NCBI RefSeq assembly: GCF_009176705.1
Contig: NZ_AP021846.1
Coordinates: forward strand, 1,086,001-1,150,000
Origin: Pseudoalteromonas sp. A25
Lineage (GTDB): Bacteria; Pseudomonadota; Gammaproteobacteria; Enterobacterales; Alteromonadaceae
Direction of reading: 5' to 3'
DNA length: 64,000 nucleotides
The number at the start of each line of letters is the position of its first letter. Within the stretch, counting starts at the first letter, position 1. A model generated the notes under the pieces. It searched no databases and was not told the origin of the DNA. It worked only from the letters and a program-made list of their open reading frames with translations. Of the stretch, positions 45,851-54,220 are shown piece after piece. A program made the translations under genes and the position numbers.

Positions 45851-46293
45851 TGGCATCAGTATCGATATTTGTAGGCAGTATGTACGGTAATGCAGACAAC
45901 TTAGCAGCAGAAGTAAAAAACAAGCTGATAAGCCTTGGTCATGAAGCGACAGTATTCGAAGATGGAACAATTGAGCAGCTGGTGGCAGCAGACAATTTGC
46001 TATTTATCACCTCGACAACAGGCGCAGGAGATTTGCCTGATAATATTCAACCATTGTTTTCGCAAATGCAAAGCCAGTTTCCGATGTTAACCAATAAAAA
46101 AGTTGGAGTGATTGCACTTGGAGACAGCAGCTATGGTGACACATTCTGTGGTGGTGGTCGTCAAATCGATGCATTAGTGCAAGAGCTTAATGCCACATTA
46201 CCTATTGAACGACTAGACATCGATGCCTGTGAGCACTTTGAGCCTTGGGAGCCAGCCGCACCTTGGCTTATGCGCTGGGCTGCAATACTATAA
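45850..46293 (+). CDS. yqcA: Flavodoxin YqcA
   Basis: A 147-residue flavodoxin. FMN phosphate loop SMYGNADN (residues 10-17), TSTTGAGDLPDN for the 50s loop, and GDSSYGDTFCGGG for the 90s loop are clear. It resembles E. coli YqcA, which lies beside truC as here; MioC is the close alternative. It is probably a low-potential electron carrier. The operon yqcC-truC-yqcA ends at the bidirectional terminator 46292-46318. Confidence 0.9.
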   Translation: MASVSIFVGSMYGNADNLAAEVKNKLISLGHEATVFEDGTIEQLVAADNLLFITSTTGAGDLPDNIQPLFSQMQSQFPMLTNKKVGVIALGDSSYGDTFCGGGRQIDALVQELNATLPIERLDIDACEHFEPWEPAAPWLMRWAAIL

Positions 46294-46318
46294 AAAAAGC
46301 GCCTTCGGCGCTTTTTTT
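46292..46318. terminator. Bidirectional terminator between yqcA and mltD
   Basis: AAAAAAAGCGCC-TTC-GGCGCTTTTTTT. The A7 and T7 flanks make it effective for both convergent genes; it includes the mltD stop. Confidence 0.92.
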
Positions 46319-47885
46319 ATGAACTTTTCACATCCACTTGGAGTTTTAATTTTTGCCCTGGGTAAAGGTACTTCTGTCCTTGTAAATCGTTCCATTTCAC
46401 TATTTCTTTTATTGTGAGGTTGAACTTTGATGCAATTCTAGCCAATGAGTCACCACGCCTTACCTTATAAGTAATGGTACGGTTGGTGGTATTCGTGTTT
46501 ATCTGTTCGTTTTTTGCTTGCTGATAAACTGTCAGCTTTTGTCCCAATCGCAAAATAGAGCTAGGCTTGAGTTTATTCCAGCTGGCGAGTTGTTTTATTG
46601 TGACATCGTATTCACGGCTAATATCCCATAAAGTATCCCCGTTGGTGACAACGTGAACCTTTTTAGCGCGTTGTGTTTTGGCAATAGAATTTCTAACATT
46701 TGATGGGAGATGCTCGCTTTTTAACTCTCCTTCACTAAGCGGAACAAGTAAATTCTGGCCTATGCGGATAATATGAGAGTCTAGCTTATTTAATGATTGA
46801 ATAGCACTTGCACTAGTTGAAAACTTAGCTGCGATGACTGAAAGCGTATCACCCCTTTTAACTGCATAGTGCTGCCAGCGTAAGCGATCTTTAACAGGCG
46901 TTGCTGCTAGTTTTTCCTTAAATACATCTACTTTGTCTGCAGGAAGTAAGAGTGAATGAGGACCATTTGGATCGCTCGCCCAACGGTTGAAAGCTGGGTT
47001 AAGTCTATAAAGTTCTGTTAGAGAAATATCAGCCATATCAGCGGCAAGTGCCAAGTCGATTTGCGAGCCAACATCAACGGACTCAACAACTTGTGCGTTA
47101 ATAATTTTCTTCCAGTGAACATTAAATTCATCTTGTCGTTTTAACAGATCAGACAAGGCTAGTAGCTTAGGTACATAAGCGGTGGTTTCGCGAGGTAAAT
47201 CCAAAGACCAAAAGTCGGTTGGCAAATGTTTTTTGCGGTTCTTCCTAATTGCTTTTAGTAACCTTCCTTCACCGGAGTTATAGGCTGCAATGGCATTAAG
47301 CCAATCGCCTTCTAGTGTTTTGTGAAGATAGCTCAAATAATCAAGGGCAGCTCGGGTTGACTGAACAATATCTCTACGCCCGTCATACCACCAGTTTTGC
47401 TTTAGATTGAATCTTTCACCGGTTTTTGGCATAAACTGCCAAATGCCAGAAGCACTGCGGTGTGAGTAGCCAAAAGGGTCAAAAGCACTTTCAACGATTG
47501 GAAGTAGTGCTATTTCTATTGGCATTTGGCGCTTTTCTACTTCCTCAACAATAAAGTACAAGTAGGGTTCTGCACGCTTTGAAATACGATCTAAATACGC
47601 TTGATGGCGTTGGTAATAGTTACGTTCAGCAACTACAGGTCGATTTTGTGGCACATCAATTGATAGTTGATAACGGATGCGCTCCCATACGTCATCGAAA
47701 ACAGGGGCTGGCTCGTCGACTTCTATAGGTTCTTGAATTGCATTGAGTAATGTATCGCTGATCTCTGCTGGGCTGGCACTATTTAGTTGTGATGCCGACA
47801 ACTCCATTGATTGGTTTGAATCTGATACAGTTTGACAGCCACTCAAAAGCACTGTTAAGACTAAGGAAATTGACAATTTATTCAT
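46317..47885 (-). CDS. mltD: Membrane-bound lytic transglycosylase MltD
   Basis: A 522-residue lipoprotein from ATG 47883-47885, which gives MNKLSISLVLTVLLSGCQ with lipobox LSGC; a frame extension to 47921 would spoil the signal. The catalytic SLT domain (about 100-240) contains PIVESAFDPFGYS with the essential Glu, SGIWQFMPKTGE and AYNSGEGRL. Three LysM modules follow (YAVKRGDTLSVIA, HVVTNGDTLWDIS and YKVRRGDSLARIA), for peptidoglycan binding. MltD is an endo-acting lytic transglycosylase. It lies upstream of nothing in operon; gloB is 85 nt behind in the same direction, as in enterics. Confidence 0.95.
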   Translation of the reverse strand: MNKLSISLVLTVLLSGCQTVSDSNQSMELSASQLNSASPAEISDTLLNAIQEPIEVDEPAPVFDDVWERIRYQLSIDVPQNRPVVAERNYYQRHQAYLDRISKRAEPYLYFIVEEVEKRQMPIEIALLPIVESAFDPFGYSHRSASGIWQFMPKTGERFNLKQNWWYDGRRDIVQSTRAALDYLSYLHKTLEGDWLNAIAAYNSGEGRLLKAIRKNRKKHLPTDFWSLDLPRETTAYVPKLLALSDLLKRQDEFNVHWKKIINAQVVESVDVGSQIDLALAADMADISLTELYRLNPAFNRWASDPNGPHSLLLPADKVDVFKEKLAATPVKDRLRWQHYAVKRGDTLSVIAAKFSTSASAIQSLNKLDSHIIRIGQNLLVPLSEGELKSEHLPSNVRNSIAKTQRAKKVHVVTNGDTLWDISREYDVTIKQLASWNKLKPSSILRLGQKLTVYQQAKNEQINTNTTNRTITYKVRRGDSLARIASKFNLTIKEIVKWNDLQGQKYLYPGQKLKLQVDVKSS

Positions 47886-47970
47886 AGATATTTTTCTGTT
47901 ACTCGCGCAAAAACCCGCCAATACTACCTTTTAAGTAAATATATTAAAAGTGATTAGTGTAGCCTAGCGT

Positions 47971-48738
47971 TTAAAAGGTGTCTTTCCAAGCTCTTAATGC
48001 TGCAAATACTTTCCAAGGCGCCGATAAATCCTTGCACAAATGTTGAGGAATATTTGCCGTGATGGACGTTATACTTGAGCGCAAAAACGGGTTGATTGCA
48101 CGCTCTTTCGCAAATGTACTGGGAAGAGTAGGCTTGTTACTACTTACCTTCGTGGTAGCCCATTCTTGGTAGTTTTGAATATCGACATTGTTGGGTTCCA
48201 CGGCGTTTGCAAATGCTAAATTGGTTAAAGTGTATTCATGAGTGCAATACATAAGCGTGCTATCATGTAAATGCTTAAATTTACTTAATGAACGCCACAT
48301 TTGCTCGGCATCTCCTTCCATCAGGCGGCCACAGCCACCACTAAAAATAGTATCCCCTGTAAAGCATAATGCCTCGTTGAAGTAGCAGATGTGGTCAAGC
48401 GTATGGCCTGGTGTTTCAATAACATTCAGTTGCATGCCCAGTACATCGACTTGATCACCTTCTTGGAGTGGATGAGTAATCCCTTTAAATGGTGAGTTTG
48501 TCGGGCCATATACTGCGATTGAGGGAGCATGTTTTAACAATGTTTCTATGCCATTGGTATGATCCCAATGGTGGTGTGTGACCAAAATACCTTTTAACGT
48601 GGCATTTTTTTGTTTTAGATATTCTAAGACGGGCTCCGCTTGGCCCGGATCGACAACCCACACATTTTGTTGAGCCTCATTATATATTGCCCAAATGTAG
48701 TTATCGTTAAAAGCTTTGATAGGGTCTACTTGCACCAT
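47971..48738 (-). CDS. gloB: Hydroxyacylglutathione hydrolase (glyoxalase II)
   Basis: A 255-residue metallo-beta-lactamase-fold enzyme. The metal motif THHHWDH is at residues 54-60; ETPGHTLDHICYF, FTGDTIFSGGCGR and CTHEYTLTN carry further ligands. It cleaves S-lactoylglutathione to lactate and glutathione, so it depends on the product of gshA (16454-18031). It is divergent from the methyltransferase gene and next to mltD, as in E. coli. Confidence 0.95.
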   Translation of the reverse strand: MVQVDPIKAFNDNYIWAIYNEAQQNVWVVDPGQAEPVLEYLKQKNATLKGILVTHHHWDHTNGIETLLKHAPSIAVYGPTNSPFKGITHPLQEGDQVDVLGMQLNVIETPGHTLDHICYFNEALCFTGDTIFSGGCGRLMEGDAEQMWRSLSKFKHLHDSTLMYCTHEYTLTNLAFANAVEPNNVDIQNYQEWATTKVSSNKPTLPSTFAKERAINPFLRSSITSITANIPQHLCKDLSAPWKVFAALRAWKDTF

Positions 48739-48790
48739 AGTAAATTGCTCTATAAAGTGAGTGTTAGCATTAGTATAACGAGCAAACTTG

Positions 48791-49549
48791 ATGAAACCAG
48801 CCTTAAGTTTTCAACAAGGCCCAAAGCCCCTTGAATGGCAAGATTTTCCTCATGGGGATTATTTGCGGATCGGCATAGAAAGAAGAATCGGAAAGTGGCT
48901 TCCGAGAATGTTTGGCTATCATATGCTAAAACTGGGGAGTTTAAGCGGTCAAATTGATACATCTAAAAGCAGTATTAAGCATCAAGTCTGTGTGTCACCT
49001 CATGCGCTTGGCCATGTCGGTGTAATTGCTGAAATTGATGAGTTACCATTTTCAGAGCATAGTGTTGATGTCTGTGTGTTAAGTCAAAGCCTCGAATACC
49101 ACTCTGATCCTCATCATATTTTACGTGAGGCACACCGTACCTTGATCCCCGGAGGGTACATAGTGATCAGTGGCTTTAATCCCTTTAGTTTGTGTGGCAT
49201 GGCCAGCATGTTGCCATTTAGTCGTGAAAAACTGCCATGGTCTGGTCGCTTTTTTACACCGTCACGGGTAAAAGATTGGTTAGATTTATTGGGTTTTGAG
49301 ATTTTGGCAGATGAACGATTCATTCACTCATCCCTTGCACGAGGCAGTCGTTTATCTCGTTTCGCGCCATGGCGGCGATTTTGTAGGCACTACTTGAAGC
49401 CAATGGGAAGTTGTTACTTACTGGTAGCTAGAAAGCGTGTTGCGCCTCTGACTCCCATAAAGCCGAAATGGCATGCAAGGCCAAAATGGGCGCCTGCGGT
49501 TAAAAGTGCGCGTTTATCGCAAACGCGCTCAACGAATGAAAAACCGTAA
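48791..49549 (+). CDS. SAM-dependent methyltransferase (YafS-like)
   Basis: A 252-residue protein of the class I methyltransferase type. A TTG at 48788 directly before the ATG is also possible. Visible pattern: ELPFSEHSVDVCVLSQSLEY near residue 95, then HHILREAHRTLIPGGYIVISGFNP, typical post-motif I-III segments; a canonical glycine-rich motif I is weak. It is in the same position (gloB/yafS/rnhA/dnaQ) as E. coli YafS. Substrate unknown. The C-terminal 30 residues are basic (KPKWHARPKWAPAVKSA). It converges on rnhA, 1 nt apart. Confidence 0.82.
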   Translation: MKPALSFQQGPKPLEWQDFPHGDYLRIGIERRIGKWLPRMFGYHMLKLGSLSGQIDTSKSSIKHQVCVSPHALGHVGVIAEIDELPFSEHSVDVCVLSQSLEYHSDPHHILREAHRTLIPGGYIVISGFNPFSLCGMASMLPFSREKLPWSGRFFTPSRVKDWLDLLGFEILADERFIHSSLARGSRLSRFAPWRRFCRHYLKPMGSCYLLVARKRVAPLTPIKPKWHARPKWAPAVKSARLSQTRSTNEKP

Positions 49550-49550
49550 A

Positions 49551-50015
49551 CTAAGCTTGGTAGCCCTCATCGACTTCTAAAGAATTAGACGATGCAGCTT
49601 CGCGTGCCAAATCATCGACAAGTTCGTTATATTTATTGCCGCTATGTCCTTTTACCCAACGCCACTCGATATCATGGCGTTGACATGCTGTATCTAGCCT
49701 TTTCCATAGGTCTACGTTTTTCACAGGGGCTTTAGCAGCTGTTTTCCAGTTGCGCTTTTTCCAGTTTTCTAGCCACGACTCAATGCCTTGTTTTACATAC
49801 TGGCTGTCAGTGTACAAGATAATCTGGCAAGGTCGCGTCAGTGTTTCGAGTGCGACTATAGCGGCTAACATTTCCATTCGGTTGTTAGTCGTAAGCTCAT
49901 AACCCTGTGCTAACTGCTTTTCATGGCCTTGATAACTCATGTATACACCGTAGCCGCCTGGGCCCGGATTCCCAAGACATGAGCCATCGGTATAAATCTC
50001 TACTGTTTTTTGCAC
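49551..50015 (-). CDS. rnhA: Ribonuclease HI
   Basis: A 154-residue RNase HI, the same length as the E. coli enzyme (155 aa). Catalytic Asp10 ([11 protein letters not shown]), Glu48 (NRMEML), Asp70 (LYTDSQYV) and Asp134 ([10 protein letters not shown]), plus His124, are all present. It degrades RNA in RNA-DNA hybrids such as Okazaki primers and R-loops. It is divergent from dnaQ, with about 70 nt between, the arrangement conserved in gammaproteobacteria. Confidence 0.97.
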   Translation of the reverse strand: MQKTVEIYTDGSCLGNPGPGGYGVYMSYQGHEKQLAQGYELTTNNRMEMLAAIVALETLTRPCQIILYTDSQYVKQGIESWLENWKKRNWKTAAKAPVKNVDLWKRLDTACQRHDIEWRWVKGHSGNKYNELVDDLAREAASSNSLEVDEGYQA

Positions 50016-50085
50016 GAATAGACCTGTTTTTATGTAGAATGTAATTATTAATGGTTAACCATAACAAAGTTGGGCTTCAGACGAT

Positions 50086-50793
50086 ATGTTAAAAAGGCAA
50101 ATAGTCCTAGATACAGAAACAACAGGGATTGACCCTAAAGCAGGCCATAGGATCATTGAGATCGGGTGTGTAGAATTGATCAATCGCCGTTTAACAGGCA
50201 ATAACTTTCACGTATACATCAACCCTCACAGAGAAATTGAAGAAGAAGCCATCGATGTACACGGTATTACCAATGAATTTTTGCGTGATAAGCCAATGTT
50301 TAACCAAGTTGCGCAGGAGTTTTTTGACTATATAAAAGGTGCAGAGCTTATTATTCATAATGCACCGTTTGACGTTGGGTTTATGGACCATGAGTTTGCT
50401 ATGCTTAATCAAGGCTTTCCTGCTACGCATGAGTACTGTCAAGTATTAGACACGCTCGTTATGGCGCGTAATTTGCACCCAGGTCAAAAGAATAACCTAG
50501 ATGCACTATGTCGACGCTATGATATTGATAACTCAAAGCGTACATTACACGGCGCTTTACTGGATTCTGAGATATTAGCTGATGTTTATCTTGGTATGAC
50601 AGGGGGCCAGGTTAAACTGAACTTGGCATCAGGTAATGAATCGAACGAGCAAGATGACGGCGGTAGTATTCGTCGATTAGCACCAGACAGAGCAAGGCTA
50701 AAAGTTGTAAAAGCGTCTTCTGATGAACTGTTAGCCCACGAAGCTAGATTACAATTGGTTAATAAAGATGGCAATACGCTGTGGCAAAAGTAA
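50086..50793 (+). CDS. dnaQ: DNA polymerase III epsilon subunit (proofreading exonuclease)
   Basis: A 235-residue DEDDh exonuclease. ExoI is LDTETTG with Asp9 and Glu11; HNAPFDVGFMDHEF is ExoII; HGALLDSEILADVYL is ExoIIIepsilon with its His and Asp. The C-terminal tail beyond about residue 185 should bind the alpha subunit. It provides 3'-5' proofreading in the Pol III core. It is divergent from rnhA; the next gene begins 12 nt after its stop. Confidence 0.95.
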   Translation: MLKRQIVLDTETTGIDPKAGHRIIEIGCVELINRRLTGNNFHVYINPHREIEEEAIDVHGITNEFLRDKPMFNQVAQEFFDYIKGAELIIHNAPFDVGFMDHEFAMLNQGFPATHEYCQVLDTLVMARNLHPGQKNNLDALCRRYDIDNSKRTLHGALLDSEILADVYLGMTGGQVKLNLASGNESNEQDDGGSIRRLAPDRARLKVVKASSDELLAHEARLQLVNKDGNTLWQK

Positions 50794-50805
50794 CGAGGTA
50801 ACAAT

Positions 50806-52155
50806 ATGAGGCGGTTTTGGTTTGGGGTCATCTTAATGGTGATAACAACTTGTTTGATGGCTGCTCCCTCGGTCACGGTTCTTGAGCGTGACGGTGTCTC
50901 TAATGAAGTGCCATTGTTAGACAACCGCTTTAGAATTGACCACAAAGTTGAAAAAATATCGTTGCTATTTTTTCGAAAACCCGGCTCACCCGCTGTTGTA
51001 TTAGTGCAGCCAGATGGTAGCAAAATCTATGCGACACATGCGTTACGCGATGACTCTTTGCAGTGGCATGATGAAGTGAGCTTTGACTTAATTGTGATAG
51101 ATAATCCAACGCCAGGCCCTTGGCAAGTCATAGGTAATATTCAACCAGATAGTCGAGTTATGGTTATTGGTGACATTGAACTAAAGGTTGAACCATTGCC
51201 CCCGCTTATCTTTAGAGGTGAAACACTGAAGGTGACCGGAAGGGTTACAAATGATGGTGAGCCTATTGATATAGGGTACTTTCGTGAAGTTGTATCTTTG
51301 GTTGTTGATTTTGTAAGCACCAATAACGAAAACTATGACAATTTTGGTGCGGGCACACAAAGTGTGACTGAGTTCAAAGATGATGGAAGAGAGTTTGACG
51401 AGCGCCCAATGGACGGTGTTTTTACTGGCGAGTTTAAACTGACTTTTCCAGCTGGGGAGTGGCGTCCTGAGTTTCATATCGAAACGCCTTTAGTGAAACG
51501 TAAAGTTGCTGCAAAACCAATTTTATTATCGGAACCTCCGTTTGATTATCAGCTTAGTGTATCAAAGAGCGAAGAGTTTGATCATGAGTTGATGATTAAA
51601 ATAGATAATCAAACAGTTAACCCTGAGTCATTGATATTTCAAGGTAAAATATTCTATCCAAATGGTGAAGAGCAGCCGTTTACCTTAGAACCAAAAAATC
51701 GTTTGTATCGAATTTTACCAGTTAAGAACTATGATTGGGGCAGATATAGCATTGAGCTGTCAGCATTTGGAGAAAATATTAATGGCCGCGAGTTTATGGC
51801 GACGCTACCAATGTATAAATTTGAAATTGAGCGACCAATAGAAAAAGTACCTGAACTCGCTAAGCCAATTCCTACTGTACTAATTCCTGAGCCTGAGCCG
51901 GAACCAGAAGTGAACACAACTTTGGTGGTGACTGTTGTTGTCATAGGCAATTTATTTGTTCTGTTAATTGGTTGGCTTGCTTTTAGGGTGTTAATTCAAA
52001 ATAAGCCCATAAAATTTAATTTTAAGCTGCCTTCATTTTTAAAAAAGGGAAAAGCGACTGAGGACGAAAAGGACGAACAAAAAAAGCCAGATGAAAATGG
52101 CTCAAAAAATGACAAATCAGGTGATATTTTGAACCTTTCGATGACAGATGACTAA
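50806..52155 (+). CDS. TIGR03503-type membrane-anchored protein
   Basis: A 449-residue protein with signal peptide (1-20), a large extracytoplasmic region of beta-sandwich look, a Pro/Glu-rich stretch (PTVLIPEPEPEPE, near 360-370), one transmembrane helix (about 375-397), and a charged, Lys/Asp-rich cytoplasmic tail. It resembles the TIGR03503 family of Alteromonadales and Vibrio, of unknown function. The lay-out (GETLKVTGRV, DDGREFDERPMDGVFTGEF) suggests a Ca-binding or Ig-like part. It is 12 nt after dnaQ and probably co-transcribed. The family name is recalled, not searched. Confidence 0.72.
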   Translation: MRRFWFGVILMVITTCLMAAPSVTVLERDGVSNEVPLLDNRFRIDHKVEKISLLFFRKPGSPAVVLVQPDGSKIYATHALRDDSLQWHDEVSFDLIVIDNPTPGPWQVIGNIQPDSRVMVIGDIELKVEPLPPLIFRGETLKVTGRVTNDGEPIDIGYFREVVSLVVDFVSTNNENYDNFGAGTQSVTEFKDDGREFDERPMDGVFTGEFKLTFPAGEWRPEFHIETPLVKRKVAAKPILLSEPPFDYQLSVSKSEEFDHELMIKIDNQTVNPESLIFQGKIFYPNGEEQPFTLEPKNRLYRILPVKNYDWGRYSIELSAFGENINGREFMATLPMYKFEIERPIEKVPELAKPIPTVLIPEPEPEPEVNTTLVVTVVVIGNLFVLLIGWLAFRVLIQNKPIKFNFKLPSFLKKGKATEDEKDEQKKPDENGSKNDKSGDILNLSMTDD

Positions 52156-52182
52156 AAAAGCGGGTTATTTTCAAAAAAACTG

Positions 52183-52211
52183 TTGACTCTCATGGGGTCG
52201 ATTCGTATTAT
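52183..52211 (+). promoter_or_regulatory. Sigma-70 promoter of tRNA-Asp
   Basis: TTGACT (52183-52188), 17-nt spacer, TATTAT (52206-52211), then a GC-rich discriminator (CACGCCGC). This is the arrangement usual for stable-RNA promoters under growth-rate and stringent control. It lies about 43 nt before the tRNA. Confidence 0.75.
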
Positions 52212-52253
52212 TCACGCCGCTGTCAGGGAGCACTCTGGTAGCAAGAATAATGT

Positions 52254-52330
52254 GGAGTGGTAGTTCAGTTGGTTAGAATACCGGCCTGTCACGCCGGGGG
52301 TCGCGGGTTCGAGTCCCGTCCACTCCGCCA
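52254..52330 (+). tRNA. tRNA-Asp (anticodon GTC)
   Basis: A 77-nt tRNA: acceptor GGAGTGG pairs with CCACTCC, the anticodon stem CCGGC/GCCGG frames the loop CTGTCAC with anticodon GTC at 52288-52290, and the T arm has GGTTCGAGTCC. The CCA is encoded (52328-52330). It is a single-gene unit with its own promoter, not in an rRNA operon. Confidence 0.97.
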
Positions 52331-52498
52331 TTTTGATACTCTCCCTTATAAATCTTACAAAATTCAATTTATTTTAAATTGCTTCAATACGCGATTTTCA
52401 AGATTCATCATCTGCATATTACACATACTTTGTAACGAAAAAAGCACCAAAATGCGTTCCTAAATTGATAAACTTCCTAAAAAAAACAGGAAGTTGAA

Positions 52499-53086
52499 AT
52501 GATAGAAATAAATTCGCTGAATAAGCAATACGCAGATAAGTTAGTGTTTCGCGATTACTGTAGTCAATTCACTCATCAAAAAACATGCGTGACTGGAGAA
52601 AATGGCCTGGGTAAGACCTCCTTATTCGCAATCATCGCGGGGTTAGATCCTCATTTCTCGGGTCAAATATTTTTATCAGGTAAGCGAGTGACAAACTTAC
52701 AAACGCATGTTGCGCTTGCTTCTGATCGGGTGTCTTTTCCAAGCTTTTTAACCTCACGGCAAGTGCTGTTGATGACTAATCAAGCTTGGCAGTGTGAAAT
52801 GCCTTTGTCTTTTGCCGAAGAGCTAGGGTTTACTTCGTTTTTGGATACACGAGTAGCTGCTCTCTCCTCTGGCAATAACAAAAAGCTACAACTATTAAAC
52901 GCGATTATGCGTGGCACGGAGTATCTTATTTTAGATGAGCCAAGTGCCGCGCTCGATAAGCATGGAATTGACGTGATCTGTCAATGGTTAAGTCATTATC
53001 AAGGACATGTTTTGATAAGCAGTCACGAGCCTAAGCCATTTTTAAGTATTGGCTTCGTTTCTCAACCTCTGTTTAGTCAGAAGTAG
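52499..53086 (+). CDS. ABC transporter ATP-binding protein, uncharacterised
   Basis: A short, 195-residue ABC ATPase. Walker A is GENGLGKT (33-40), Walker B YLILDEP (142-148), and the switch His is in SSHEPK. The signature reads LSSGN (122-126) instead of LSGGQ. Such compact ATPases often serve export systems for small peptides or lipids, as in CcmA-type proteins. It has an AGGAAG ribosome site and is followed 6 nt later by a gene for a multi-pass membrane protein, its likely partner. No substrate can be inferred. The pair lies directly after tRNA-Asp, but there are no integrase or transposase genes. Confidence 0.82.
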   Translation: MIEINSLNKQYADKLVFRDYCSQFTHQKTCVTGENGLGKTSLFAIIAGLDPHFSGQIFLSGKRVTNLQTHVALASDRVSFPSFLTSRQVLLMTNQAWQCEMPLSFAEELGFTSFLDTRVAALSSGNNKKLQLLNAIMRGTEYLILDEPSAALDKHGIDVICQWLSHYQGHVLISSHEPKPFLSIGFVSQPLFSQK

Positions 53087-53092
53087 ACGCTT

Positions 53093-54163
53093 ATGAGTTA
53101 CTTTCAATATCGTGTTTATGCGTATCGATATGCGCTTAGAGAGCTTGCTAGGCAAGTGCAGCAGTTTGTTTTGATGCTTTCTACTTTGTTTTATGTATTT
53201 CTTCCAGGTCTTGTAGGTGCGTTGTTTTTTGGTCTTGGTCGGATTGTAGAAAATAACTCAACGCTAGCGGCAAACAAAGTGGCTTGGGGATACATTTTAC
53301 TGCAGACGCTCACCCTTACTGTATTAAGGCCTATAGTTTTGGACTCCTCGCATAGAAGTTTTCATCTTTCGTTACTTAGGGGGACTCAAAAACAGCGAAT
53401 TGCAGATATCACGCTAGTACTATGGAGTCATGTTCTGTTATGGATGTCACTCATTCTAGTTATTAGTATGGGCGGTGATAAGGTTGCTAGGGCACCACAT
53501 TTAATCGTGTTTATTGTTACACAGGTGAGCTTCGCAATAGCGTTACTTTATAGAGCCCAGGGCGTTGTATACGCTTTAATATTTGCTCTAATGCTGCTGT
53601 TGTTTGAGTTATCTACGACGGTCTTTTTAGTTGGCATGAATATGTCGTTATTATTAGCCTGCTTCATTAAGCCGGTAAATTTCTCTTATCACCCTCAAAA
53701 AGTAAATGTTTGGGCATTCTGGCTGCTATATGGAATAACGAATGCTTGGTCTTTAGCATGGCGGTTTTCTATTAGCTTTTTGTTTATTTGGGGAGCAGCC
53801 ATTGTCGGGTATGAAAGGCCAGAATTACTTCATTGGTATAGCCCTGCGGTTGCATTAATAGCTTTATTATTGTGGGGAACTTTATGCTTGAAAACGGCTA
53901 AATATCTTAAAGAACATCGCTTGTTTTGGTTAAGCATTCAGCAATATGGAAAGGCAAATATTATTCAGCACTTTTTGATTTTATGCCTATACCTGCTTAC
54001 CTGGTTAATATGTGTCATGTTACTCAACTTGGATTTGTATGTGTTGATGGCATTATTAATTGCACCTGTTATAAGCTGGTGTGCAGCGAGTAAACCAAAG
54101 CTCCTAGCAGCGTGTTGGGGTTTACTGGCTGTGGCTTTGTATTTAGTTAAAGTTTTGCTTTAA
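53093..54163 (+). CDS. Multi-pass membrane protein, probable ABC permease partner
   Basis: A 356-residue hydrophobic protein with about nine to ten putative transmembrane helices, of which the first is at about 27-50. I do not recognise a permease family; it has no ABC ATPase or substrate-binding part. Cytoplasmic N-terminus QYRVYAYRYALRELARQVQQ is basic. The 6-nt spacing from the ATPase gene strongly suggests that they make one transporter. Cys and His content is unremarkable. The gene ends at the bidirectional terminator 54171-54194. Confidence 0.72.
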   Translation: MSYFQYRVYAYRYALRELARQVQQFVLMLSTLFYVFLPGLVGALFFGLGRIVENNSTLAANKVAWGYILLQTLTLTVLRPIVLDSSHRSFHLSLLRGTQKQRIADITLVLWSHVLLWMSLILVISMGGDKVARAPHLIVFIVTQVSFAIALLYRAQGVVYALIFALMLLLFELSTTVFLVGMNMSLLLACFIKPVNFSYHPQKVNVWAFWLLYGITNAWSLAWRFSISFLFIWGAAIVGYERPELLHWYSPAVALIALLLWGTLCLKTAKYLKEHRLFWLSIQQYGKANIIQHFLILCLYLLTWLICVMLLNLDLYVLMALLIAPVISWCAASKPKLLAACWGLLAVALYLVKVLL

Positions 54164-54170
54164 ATAGAAA

Positions 54171-54194
54171 AAAGCCAGCTGGTAAGCTGGCTTT
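54171..54194. terminator. Bidirectional terminator before fadE
   Basis: AAAGCCAGCT-GGTA-AGCTGGCTTT, a perfect 10-bp stem, with A-rich left flank; shared by the convergent membrane-protein gene and fadE. Confidence 0.75.
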
Positions 54195-54220
54195 GATTCA
54201 TTTTAACGAATGTAAGGGAA

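Noticed and set aside
52254..54220. Genomic island or prophage inserted at tRNA-Asp
   Set aside because: No integrase, no visible duplicate of the tRNA 3' end, and only two genes; not enough for an island call.
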